Source of the DNA: Giardia muris
Taxonomy: Eukaryota; Fornicata; Diplomonadida; Hexamitidae
DNA: 64,000 nucleotides
Direction of reading: 5' to 3'
Assembly: GCA_006247105.1 (NCBI GenBank)
Contig: CM016927.1
Coordinates: forward strand, 868,001 to 932,000
Part shown: in pieces, positions 33,935 to 42,321 of the stretch
How positions within the stretch are numbered: the first letter of the stretch is position 1
Layout of the letters: each line of letters starts with the position of its first letter
Notes under the pieces: model-generated
Database searches by the model: none
Seen by the model: the letters and a program-made list of their open reading frames with translations, nothing else
Told to the model about the DNA's origin: nothing
Translations under genes and position numbers: made by a program

Positions 33935-36007
33935 ATGACAGCTCCTGCGCCCGCGGCCTCGAAATCAGGCACCCGGCCGCGGAGCGCCATGAGAGATGGC
34001 CCCACTCGGACGAGTCGGTCAGGAACTCCTGCCGACCGCCCTAATCCCGGGACTACTCGCTCCCGGGGAAGCACTCCCGTCCGACGCCCCACGGCTTCTG
34101 CACTTGCGGGCGCTATCTCTGCAACATTTAATGAAATGCTTGCAGATACACGTCCCGACCTTGTCGACCGTGGACGAGCCCTTGAAGCCCAGCTTCGTGC
34201 CTTTGAGCACCAACACGGATGCCTCAGTGCATCCACCTCACTGCAGACAAGTACTCCCCGGCCAGACCCAGGCCCCGCTCCACGGCGCGATGACGTACTT
34301 GCGCGGCAGCTCCAGACAGCCCTCCACGAGAATGACGAACTTCTGCGAGAGCAATACCGTCTGCGAGATCTAGCAAGTCAGAAAGATCTTCACCTTTCAG
34401 ATCTCCAACACGCTCTTCGAACACGCAACGGGGAGATCCATCGCCTGACGTCACTCTTGAAGAGTGCCGAACAGCTAGATAAGGCTAAGACACAAGAACT
34501 CCGTTCTTATCTGACAGAGTGTGAGAGTATCACTCGGCACAACGAGGGAATCATTGCGGAGGCGGCGACGGAGCTCCATGCCCTTCGTAGCAGCTCCGCC
34601 CGCTTGAGCGCAGAGGCTGAAGCCAGAGGAGCGCAGCTCCGTGAGCTCGGAGATGAACTTCACGTCCGAGAGAACGAAAATGCCACGCTGCGTGCACGGT
34701 GTGATGAGCTCGAGAGACGGCTTCGGAAGGTTAAGCGTAATGCCGAGAAGCTCATTGTTGAGCGTGATCTGGAACTTGCGCGCGCCAGAGACTCCGAATC
34801 GGCTGCTCATGATGAGCTTGCAGCCCTTCGCCTTGAGGCCACCGCCTATCGAGACGGTCTCCGCTACCTCCAATTACGTATTGAGGCTTTTGAGACTGCC
34901 CCGTGGGATATTTCCGCGCTCACTGCCGGTGATGTGCCCGAAGAAATCCCTCTTGCTCGGGTCGACCCTCTACGCACACTTGTTGATCGCCTCTTCCGAG
35001 GGGTGGGCGAGACCCTTGCACGGTTAATAGAAGAATGCAATTCTTCACGTTCTGATCCCTTGCAGCCTAGTTCGGGCCTTGCCATTGGACATCAGGATCT
35101 AACTTTCGATAGACTGACCACAGCTACAGACCTTAGTCACCGCACGACCATCGATCAGACCAACTTCACCTCAGACACGAACTCGGATCTCTCTACGCTC
35201 CGCGAACAGCTCTCAGCCGTTAGTGCTCTTCAAAAGGACAACTCTCGGCTTCTTTCGCGCTTCCTTGACATCGAGGCGCGATTAGAGGCCGCCCGTGGCC
35301 GTGAGGAAGCGCTACGTCATGAGCTTTACTGCACTGCTCGAGAGAGAGATTCCCGTCCAACCACAATCATGTACACGATGATCGAGGATCGGCTTCGACA
35401 GGCGGAGGATCGCTCTTTGTGGATACTGGCCAGGGCAGAGCTTACCTCTGAAGACTTCCGTGCTGTGGCTATCCGCGAGATCCATCGGATGACAGTTCAA
35501 ACACAAGAGGTGACGGCACTTCAATTTCGACTAGCATTGGCAGAACAGGATCGGAAGCACCTTCTAACAGAGGCTGCGACTGCTTCCGATGACGAGGCGG
35601 CCGGTCTGCGGCGGGAACTTGAAGCGACGACGCGAACGCTTGACCGAATGCTAGCCCAGAAGAACGCAGAGATACAAGCGCTTCAGAGGCAGTTAGAGGT
35701 ATCGGACGTGGTTTCTACTCCAGACCGGCGGATATATGAGAGCACAATAGCCCAGCTACGGGAACAGATTGCACACCTCTCTACTCCAGCGCGACTGGAG
35801 CCCCCACCTCTTGATGCCCAGATTGTGCTCCGTCCGAATCTCTTTTCGACCATAAAGCCTACCGAGACAGCTGTTCGCGATGTGCTCGAACGTTCTCTTG
35901 AGTTGACAGATCGAGTCGGGGAGATTCACTCAGACATGAGCGGATTCCAGGCGGCGATTGAGCGTCTGTCGACTCATGATACGTCCTTGATTCTCACATC
36001 GCCCTAA
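33935..36007 (+). CDS. long coiled-coil protein, unknown
   Basis: With the ATG at 33935 (lead gataaaaagATG) the product has 690 residues. The first 60 are basic, Ser/Pro/Arg-rich and probably disordered (TRTSRSGTPADRPNPG). From about 120 to 620 it is dominated by heptad-like, Glu/Arg/Leu-rich helices (RDLASQKDLHLSDLQHALRT; AQKNAEIQALQRQLEVSDVV), typical of cytoskeletal or centrosomal/axonemal scaffold proteins. No motor, kinase or calcium-binding motif is seen. The TAA stop at 36005-36007 overlaps the stop of the convergent cytochrome b5 gene, the two sharing 4 bases (ctaa). Confidence 0.85.
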   Translation: MTAPAPAASKSGTRPRSAMRDGPTRTSRSGTPADRPNPGTTRSRGSTPVRRPTASALAGAISATFNEMLADTRPDLVDRGRALEAQLRAFEHQHGCLSASTSLQTSTPRPDPGPAPRRDDVLARQLQTALHENDELLREQYRLRDLASQKDLHLSDLQHALRTRNGEIHRLTSLLKSAEQLDKAKTQELRSYLTECESITRHNEGIIAEAATELHALRSSSARLSAEAEARGAQLRELGDELHVRENENATLRARCDELERRLRKVKRNAEKLIVERDLELARARDSESAAHDELAALRLEATAYRDGLRYLQLRIEAFETAPWDISALTAGDVPEEIPLARVDPLRTLVDRLFRGVGETLARLIEECNSSRSDPLQPSSGLAIGHQDLTFDRLTTATDLSHRTTIDQTNFTSDTNSDLSTLREQLSAVSALQKDNSRLLSRFLDIEARLEAARGREEALRHELYCTARERDSRPTTIMYTMIEDRLRQAEDRSLWILARAELTSEDFRAVAIREIHRMTVQTQEVTALQFRLALAEQDRKHLLTEAATASDDEAAGLRRELEATTRTLDRMLAQKNAEIQALQRQLEVSDVVSTPDRRIYESTIAQLREQIAHLSTPARLEPPPLDAQIVLRPNLFSTIKPTETAVRDVLERSLELTDRVGEIHSDMSGFQAAIERLSTHDTSLILTSP

Positions 36008-36381
36008 GTGCGACGGCGTAGAGATCCAGTCTCGGTCTTGAGGCGTTTCTCGGGTGGAATGAGAGGGGTGCCGTCGAGGGTTCCAATTGCAAGTGGGCGA
36101 ATAATCTCGGCCACAGGAACGAACCCATGGACGGATGTGGCTACGGCTGTGATGTCATATCCATAGTAGTCCTCGATTGGAGACGTGCCCGCTGGGTGGT
36201 AAGAGAGGTATGGTGTAAGGTTGTAAACGATTCCTCGATACGAGACCCAACAGTCCTCAGCAGTGCAGTGTGCACGAATCTCTTGTGGCGTTATCTGGCG
36301 GGCTGCGATCTCACTGTCGCTGAGGCCGCCTAGTTGTGAGTGCAGAGCCATAAACTCGGCAGTGGCACGATGAGTCCTCAT
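36004..36381 (-). CDS. cytochrome b5 domain protein, soluble type
   Basis: The 125-residue protein has a cytochrome b5 heme-binding fold: CWVSYRGIVYNLTPYL, then YHPAGT with the axial His62, and later SVHGFV with the second axial His at 85. Both heme ligands are present. Instead of the usual HPGG the loop reads HPAG. There is no C-terminal membrane anchor, and the ends carry charged extensions (RLKTETGSLRRRT), as known for the soluble cytochromes b5 of Giardia. It transfers electrons in the cytosol; the partner reductase is not in the window. The start is supported by an A-rich lead (aagaaaagttcgATG). Convergent with the coiled-coil gene, stops overlapping. Confidence 0.93.
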   Translation of the reverse strand: MRTHRATAEFMALHSQLGGLSDSEIAARQITPQEIRAHCTAEDCWVSYRGIVYNLTPYLSYHPAGTSPIEDYYGYDITAVATSVHGFVPVAEIIRPLAIGTLDGTPLIPPEKRLKTETGSLRRRT

Positions 36382-36552
36382 CGAACTTTTCTTTGATGAG
36401 GTATCTAAGCCACGGAGTGTAAGTTCAGGTTACACAGCCACGGAGTATGAAATCCAGGGAATGTGGATCCAGGATGCCAGAACTGAGGTGGCTGAAGGCA
36501 AGATCTGAAATTTATCTCAAGGAAGGTTGCCTCAACATTTCTTTCCGGGTCT
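36382..36552. other. unique flank left of the inverted repeat
   Basis: About 170 bp between cytochrome b5 and the left arm. An open frame from 36447 runs through it into the truncated RIB43A fragment and would add about 36 residues unrelated to RIB43A. I see no independent gene, RNA or repeat here. Confidence 0.4.
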
Positions 36553-37118
36553 TCGAAGAGCAGCTTCGCGAGCTGATGATATGCGACTATCTCAGTCAGG
36601 TTGAGAGGGACTTCCACGCTCAACGACGGGCGGAGTGCGTCGCTCTGAAGGAGGAGCAGATGCGCCAGGCCGATCTTGATGCGTACCGGCGTGCAGAGGA
36701 GCGGCGTCTTGACGACTGCGCGACCCTTGCGCACCATGCGAACTTCGGGAACTCGCGGCTGATGCTTGAGATTCCATCCGCTGGCGTTCCGATGGAGTAC
36801 AAGGGTTGGAGCGAAGAGGACCGTCGACGCCATGAGGAGGAGCTTCAACAGCAGCGCCTTGATAGTCGTGCACGTCGCCGAGCGGAGCTCGAGGAAAAGA
36901 TCCTTTGGGAGGCCCGCGAGCTCGGGGTGAACCGCGACTTGCGGCTGCGTGAGAATGAGCTGAAGAAGGAGCGTCGACGGATCGCTTACGAGAACCGGGC
37001 TCAGCTCGAACTGGCTGCGGAGGAGGAGCGCGCCCGGGAGATCGCCCGGACACAGGTTCTTGGGACAAACGAGATCCAGGACGACTTCTTCAAGTTCTTC
37101 CAGAAGTCGTCTCGATGA
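36553..37118 (+). pseudogene. 3' fragment of RIB43A gene
   Basis: This stretch is identical to the last 188 codons of the complete RIB43A gene at 47528-48724 but lacks the first 210 residues. The frame is open back to an ATG at 36447, so a chimeric 223-residue protein could be made with about 36 unrelated N-terminal residues, but no A-rich initiator precedes that ATG. The break coincides exactly with the edge of the inverted repeat, so the loss came with the duplication. The stop and the AGTGAAT signal after it are retained. Confidence 0.85.
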
Positions 37119-37125
37119 GCGTGAG

Positions 37126-37132
37126 AGTGAAT
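37126..37132 (+). terminator. polyadenylation signal AGTGAAT overlapping next initiator
   Basis: AGTGAAT lies 7 bases after the RIB43A stop and runs into gcaaaATG, the start of the FHA gene at 37138. The right-arm counterpart lies at 47514-47520. Confidence 0.6.
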
Positions 37133-37137
37133 GCAAA

Positions 37138-38154
37138 ATGCCCGCTGGTCCCGTCCTCGCGGTCCTTGCCACCGAGCATGGTTACTTCGCGCTCCGTGCG
37201 CGCGAGGTGAGCATCGGCCGTTCGCGGAGCTGCGACGTCTCGATCGCCGCGCCATCGATCTCGGCTCAGCACGCACATATGGCAATCATCAATGGAGATG
37301 AGGCTCATCTTACAGATCATTCGCGGGCAGGGACAACAGTCAATGGCATACGGGTGCATCAGGACTCAGTTGTCATCCGAGATGGCGATGAAGTCCGTTT
37401 CGGTCTGGGATCTCCTCTTTTCCGTTACTCAACCCACCCTCCAGGCGAGCATACTCCTGTTTTCGGCTGCGATCAGGCAATTGCAACAGAAGATACGGAG
37501 TCTCAACGGTCATCGTGTCAGGAGGTGGCGGTCGGGCCAGATATCTTCGTTCCCACGGAAATTGAGCCTCATCCTGGAGAGGTATTGGGAGAACTTGCGT
37601 CTCGAGAGCATGCGGCTCAGTCAGCTCAAGCACTTCCTCGGGCATCCCCAGACGTTTCGTTCTGTGCAGGACCAGAGCTCCGTGCGCAGCCTGTGGCACC
37701 GCTTCGGACTAGCATCCTAGGAGAATTGACGGCTGCACTTCGCGAGACAAGCCAAGATGGAACTAGACTTGGAGAGAGACTCCCCGTGATCTCACGTACC
37801 ACGCCTGAGACAGAAGTGGAACTCCTGACCGCCTTGCGAGCATGGATCAACGAGTCTGATATGCAGGTGTCTGAAATGATGCGACGCCAAGCAGAGGGTC
37901 TCTTGATGGATGCACGAATCATGCGGGTGGCCGTTTCGCTTCTCTATCGAGACTTCACCACGTCTCTACGACGTCTCTCAACAGGAACTACTACCGTTGC
38001 CGACGAATTACTTGTGGCTCAAACACAGGTGGCACGACTCGCAGGTCGTCTTAATGAGCTTGTGGGGAAGGATAGTATTGAACATCTCCATGCTTGGGAA
38101 GAGTGCCTCTCTTCATTGCTTGAACTCCAGAAGCATAGGACTGATGAGATGTGA
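37138..38154 (+). CDS. FHA-domain protein, left-arm copy
   Basis: With the ATG at 37138 (lead gaatgcaaaATG) the protein has 338 residues. The FHA domain occupies about 16-97: SIGRSRSCDVSI with Gly27-Arg28, SISAQHA with Ser42 and His45, and TVNGIRV with Asn69-Gly70. These are the conserved residues for binding phosphothreonine peptides. The middle is Pro/Glu/Ser-rich, and the C-terminal 100 residues form helices (MRRQAEGLLMDARIMRVAVS), probably a coiled coil. It would read phosphorylation made by a kinase; whether the tandem kinase nearby is that kinase is pure speculation. The right arm has an identical copy at 46492-47508. In both arms it follows RIB43A by 19 bases. Confidence 0.88.
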   Translation: MPAGPVLAVLATEHGYFALRAREVSIGRSRSCDVSIAAPSISAQHAHMAIINGDEAHLTDHSRAGTTVNGIRVHQDSVVIRDGDEVRFGLGSPLFRYSTHPPGEHTPVFGCDQAIATEDTESQRSSCQEVAVGPDIFVPTEIEPHPGEVLGELASREHAAQSAQALPRASPDVSFCAGPELRAQPVAPLRTSILGELTAALRETSQDGTRLGERLPVISRTTPETEVELLTALRAWINESDMQVSEMMRRQAEGLLMDARIMRVAVSLLYRDFTTSLRRLSTGTTTVADELLVAQTQVARLAGRLNELVGKDSIEHLHAWEECLSSLLELQKHRTDEM

Positions 38155-39033
38155 GCCTCCCCCAAGTGTTTTCCGATAGAGAACACGTTTGGTGCTACCA
38201 GCATATCGAGGTCATTAGTCATCTAGCATAACCAATTCAATGAGAAGATCATTGCCCTAGAGGGGTTGGAATCCAGCAAAGGATGTAAAGAGTGGGAGAG
38301 ACATAGAAGAGGATTGTTTCGCCTCGGAGATCACAATCTGAGTACTCTGAAGCCAATCAGAGCAATGTTCTTCGGTAAGCCCATTCATCTCGTACTGCAC
38401 AGTACTAGATATATGATTCTAGTCTATTTTCTCCATGCACGCTTAGGTTCAGGTCAAGGTGGCCAGCAAGAGCTCCCATCATGCTCGATCTTCCTAAGAA
38501 TGTTGCTTCGCTATCTATCCCGCCCAACTCCAACAGCTCCTATATCGGAGCCACTTGGTGCTCACATCGAACACTGAGAGTATGCGTACCTTCCCTTGGA
38601 GTCTGATACATACCTAACATTCGAGCCCTCACCACCCTAATGCCACTCCACTATTACTCGCTGAGTTTTCTCCATCCTCTAGCTTCCTTTCCACAGTCTC
38701 ATACGCAAGATGGTGGTGATCGAATTCCGATGGCACCATCAATCTTATCGGGAGGACTGCAAATAAAGAGACCGGTCTCAGACTACCTCTAGATATGGGG
38801 ACCCACTGATTATCCAATGCTATTTTAGTCCTCAGGCTTTCAAGCGTCTTCTTGAACGAATGGACATATATCTCATTCCCACATCCCTGACGGTCTTCAT
38901 GCTTCTGGGATGTCTATGATCTGAGAGACCTCGATGAAGCCAAGCCATGGATCTGTTATGTTTCCCGCCCTCCAGACATCCCGGAACGAGCCCTGAGGTC
39001 ATGCGACTTCTAGAACGGGACAAACACTCGCAT
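38155..39033. other. 879-bp gene-free stretch, left arm
   Basis: Between the FHA stop and the stop of the truncated kinase gene. It is visibly richer in A/T than its surroundings. The only frames are short (at most 103 codons), with no recognisable content. I find no tRNA cloverleaf, rRNA or array. The same stretch is preserved without change at 45613-46491. Being several times longer than the usual gap here, it may hold an unrecognised RNA gene or an eroded gene. Confidence 0.5.
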
Positions 39034-40914
39034 TCACCTCCTACGCAATGTCCTCACAACCTCCTGTGCCGTCGGACGCCTCTCCGGGTTCTTCTCCAGC
39101 ATCCTCAGTACAAGCGTGACGAGATCCTGGTCCCTCTCCTCGGGAGGTGGGGCGTCCATCCGTGCCACCTGCTCCTCAGTCGTGAAGGGGAGCCTTCCGG
39201 TGCACAGCTCGTAGGCAAGAAGTCCGAGGGCCCAGATGTCCGCAGATGGTCTGTAGGAGGTCCTGCCCTGCTGCATCTCAGGCGGACGGCGGAGTGTCTC
39301 TCCCACAGGCTTGCAGGGAGCGTCAGAGATGAAGGATGCGCAGTCAAGCCCTCCCAGGATGCATTCTCCGTCATCCGAAAGGAGGACGCTCTTCGGACAG
39401 ATGGATCGGAGGACTATTCCCTTCCCATGGAGGTATTCGAGTCCCAAGGCGAGCTGTCGAAGATGCTGCTTGATCTCCCCGTTCCCGAGCCTTCGAGTCA
39501 TGGCGTCCTGTAACGTCGAAGGGTGCCAGGCTGTCACAATGAAGACACGGCCCTTCCCGTCGTCTATGACGCAGGAGTACTCCAGGACGTTCTGGTGGCG
39601 GAGGTCCTTCAGCTCAGTCGGGGAGTTCAGGAGAGAAGGGCCCTCGGGGTGTGGTACGACCTCTATCATGCATGGCTTGTTCATGCTATCGACCGCCTTG
39701 AAGGTGTTCGGACGCCCCTCGAAGGAAGTCTTGAGGGAGTAGTGTTGTTTCATGCTTTCGGAGAATAATGATAGTATCATGGCCTTTGCATTCTCTTCTT
39801 CTGCCACCACCCAGACATCTTTTGCTGTCGGACGGTCTTTGGGGTCCTTCGAGAGCATCCGGGAGATGAAGGCAGCAAGGTCCGAGGGACGGCCCTCGAG
39901 AGAAGGAGCGGCCATCTCTTCGATAATGGCTGCTACGTTCCTGAACGGGAGCCTCCCAGTGCACATCTCGTACGCCACCACCCCCAGGGCCCAGACGTCG
40001 ACGGACTTGTTGTAGTTCTCCCCTTGGTGGATCTCGGGGGCCATGTAAGGCTGCGTTCCTGCATGTGTAGCCATCCAAGACGAGTCCCCGAGGGTTCTTG
40101 CAATACCAAAGTCCCCAAGGACGCACCTCCCATCGGAAGAGAGGAGGATGTTTGCAGGCTTCAGGTCTCTATGAACATGCCTCTTCTTGTGGAGGTATGT
40201 AAGAGCATCGGCCACCTCTCGGACCATCCTCCAGACCTCTTGATCGCTATATGAAGACCTGGCCTTCCTTCGTCTATCCATCTCCCCATGGAGGTCCCCA
40301 CAACAGAGTTCTGTTACGAGCACAAAGATGTCCTCGAGGCTGTCCTCTCCTGTCCCAAGGCACCGGATGATGTTCGGATGGTCGATGGAGAGGAGTATCT
40401 CCGCTTCTCTGCGAAGCAATTCCCGTTCCTTATCATCGTGTCCTCCAAGGTTAACAACCTTGACCGCCACGTTCCTACCATTCCCATGGCCTGCATAGAC
40501 AGCTCCGAACGTCCCTTTTCCGAGCACGGCGGTCAAATGATATTCCGAGAGGCTCTTCGGAAGCCTCGGAAGCTGAGACTTCTTCTCGAGAAGGGATACA
40601 ATCTTCTTGTATACGACCTTCCTCTCACCATCCGCCTCTTCGTAGGACTTTGTAGCGATGTCCTCAGGAGAGTCGTGTTCCATATCAGCAATGTCTTGCT
40701 CCAGAAGGAGGAGGCCGACGCACTCCTCGTGTCCTCCCCTCACTGCATGCATCAGGGCCGTCCATCCCCTCCCGTCCTGGAGGCGGGCCTCGAGGGGCCG
40801 GAGAAGGCGGACGACCTCGGTCTGGCCTCGGGAGGCGGCGTGCATCAGGGCCGTCATGCCCGGAGAGACTTGAAGAGGAGTCCGAATAGCCCTGGGTCTT
40901 CTCGGTCGAACCAC
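39034..40914 (-). pseudogene. truncated ankyrin-kinase-pseudokinase copy
   Basis: From 40860 downward this is the same as the last 609 codons of the full gene at 42322-45612, with four amino-acid changes in a short patch. The first about 488 residues, including nearly all ankyrin repeats, are missing. The frame remains open for 626 residues. The first 18 codons (40914-40861) come from the unrelated spacer and the ATG at 40914 has no A-rich lead. The kinase motifs (GKGTFG, VAVK, HRDLKPAN, DFG) are intact, so a shortened active kinase could be made if transcribed. I call it a pseudogene because both the promoter and the substrate-binding repeats were lost at the repeat edge, but this is not certain. 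Confidence 0.7.
40419..40558. other. 140-bp patch holding all six differences between the arms
   Basis: Compared with 44088-44227, six bases differ, four of them within 16 bp. They change four residues next to and inside the start of the kinase domain (S/N, E/G, E/G and L/M). I found no other difference over the 4308 bp when comparing the six-frame translations. Confidence 0.7.
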
Positions 40915-41052
40915 AGACCCTCTCCAGGCACGCCCATGTGGGGGAGCGAAGGGATCATCCCCTGGCCTCCAAGACTGAGTCCAATCGTCCCGGGGTTCGG
41001 GCTCACCACAGACCTCCAGCTCATCTGGATGGACAGAGAAGGGGTCGTATGG

Positions 41053-41983
41053 CTACGCATCCGGCCACTCAGGATACTCGACGACAAGGGCCTCGTCGGC
41101 CTTCCCCCGGCAGTACGGACAGCAGTGCTCGATCCGGTCCGCACATACCTCACAGACGACGAGGTGCCGGCAGGGAAGGATGACCGCGTCCTTCTGGCGT
41201 GAGAGGCAGACGACGCACCCGTCAACCATCTCGTCCTCACAGAAGGCGTCGTCCAGTACTCCGGGCTCGCAGAGGTAGTGCCGACCAGACCATCTCTCCG
41301 AGCTCCAGGGCTTCCGACTGCTCGAACGACCGCTCGATTGGGGACAGGAGGGCCAGGACGTGGTGCGGGCTGAGCATCTCCAGCCTCTCCCGTACCTTCC
41401 GCACGACCGCCTCCTCCAGGGCATCTGCAACTGCTCGATACGTCCTTGATAGGAGTGAGTCGGGCCACTCCCGAACAAGCTCTCGGATCCCCGTGCATTC
41501 TTCCGTCCTCTTCGTGGACTGCCGCCTCGTCCGCCAGGAGTCTTGCGCACTCGACCCGGCCCTCCTGGAGTGCAAGCAGAAGGGCCGTCTCCTTCCGGTT
41601 GTTGAACAGTCCCCCCTCGAGTGGGAGGAGCAGGAGGACAGATGGGGGGCATCCATGAGAGGCGGCCATCATCAGGGCTGCATCCCATGGGCCTCGATGC
41701 CCACGTGTAGTGTTCCTGACTCCAAGGACGTCGGTAGCTCCCTGGAGGGGGGTGGGTCTGTCCCTTCTTGAGGAGCCTCCTGTCCCCAGACCACCATTCC
41801 CGTGCCCCTCGGAGTCCTCCACTCCTCGCTCGTGGGGAGGAGGGCAGCTGTGCGGCCACACCGTGCAGTCCGTCCACCTTCTTCCTCTCCCCGACCTCAT
41901 CGAGATCGTCCTTCCCTCTCGATGTCTCCATCAAAGGAGTGAGGGATGTTTCCGAGCCCCAGCTCCCTCTCCTCCGGTCCAAG
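41053..41983 (-). pseudogene. ankyrin-RING finger gene broken by two frameshifts
   Basis: Three pieces of one protein lie in three different minus frames in the right order. Ankyrin-like sequence (DAALMMAASHGCPPSVLLLLP; ETALLLALQEGRVECARLLAD) runs from about 41690 to 41510. A helical segment (TEECTGIRELVREWPDSLLS onward) runs from about 41506 to 41290. A C-terminal C3HC4 RING finger (CVVCLSRQKDAVILPCRHLV, ...CCPYC) runs from about 41283 to the stop at 41053. All eight zinc ligands of the RING are kept. Ankyrin plus C-terminal RING suggests a ubiquitin ligase, an architecture found in Giardia. The 5' part, upstream of 41690, is hard to read and may be decayed ankyrin repeats. Either a pseudogene or two sequencing indels in GC-rich DNA; the frames change near 41510 and 41285. 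Confidence 0.7.
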
Positions 41984-42321
41984 AGGCCTACCCGCCATCT
42001 CGCATCCCCTCGACAGCAGAGGGGCGTCCAGATCGGTGCGCCCGTCCCCGGGAAGCCAGTGGGCCCCTCTCTCCGTCTGGCACGGCTCTCGTCAGATCTC
42101 CTTCGTCCTCGAGAGGGGAACGGGCCCGATCCTCACCAGGGGGTTGGGGAGCTATAAGGGGAGACTGATGACCAGTGGGAGCTCATCCAGGGACGAGAGC
42201 GCCCCGAGGAGAGCCGTGGGCCTTCGTCCTCGGGGCAGGTCGTTGGTAGTGGTTGGATGTCCAGAGTGTCAGATGGGGGCCTCAGTGGAAGGCTGGTGAA
42301 GGGGATGTTTGATTCTCAAAA
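41984..42321. other. spacer between broken RING gene and ankyrin-kinase gene
   Basis: About 340 bp of GC-rich DNA with no convincing frame. On the minus strand parts look like worn ankyrin codons of the neighbouring pseudogene. The last bases (ttctcaaaaATG) form the A-rich initiator of the gene at 42322. Confidence 0.4.

Larger units (their letters stand above)
36553..40860 (+). repeat. left arm of a 4308-bp inverted repeat
   Basis: Every position p in this arm pairs with 84646 minus p in the right arm (43786-48093) on the opposite strand. All proteins and even antisense frames read identically in both arms except for six base differences between 40419 and 40558. At the outer edge identity starts at tcgaagagcag inside RIB43A. 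At the inner edge it ends at catgcc inside the ankyrin part of the kinase gene. Confidence 0.95.

Noticed and set aside
36405..37172. 255-residue minus frame opposite the RIB43A fragment (with a counterpart at 47474-48229)
   Set aside because: Runs antisense to RIB43A codons; its Leu/Val/Pro composition is what Glu/Arg/Leu-rich coiled-coil DNA gives on the opposite strand.
38266..38577. 103-residue frame in the gene-free stretch (also at 46069-46380)
   Set aside because: No A-rich start, no recognisable domain; kept in both arms only because the arms are identical.
40288..41202. 304-residue plus frame antisense to the kinase domain
   Set aside because: Antisense shadow of conserved kinase codons (a counterpart exists at 43783-44358); no start context or motif.
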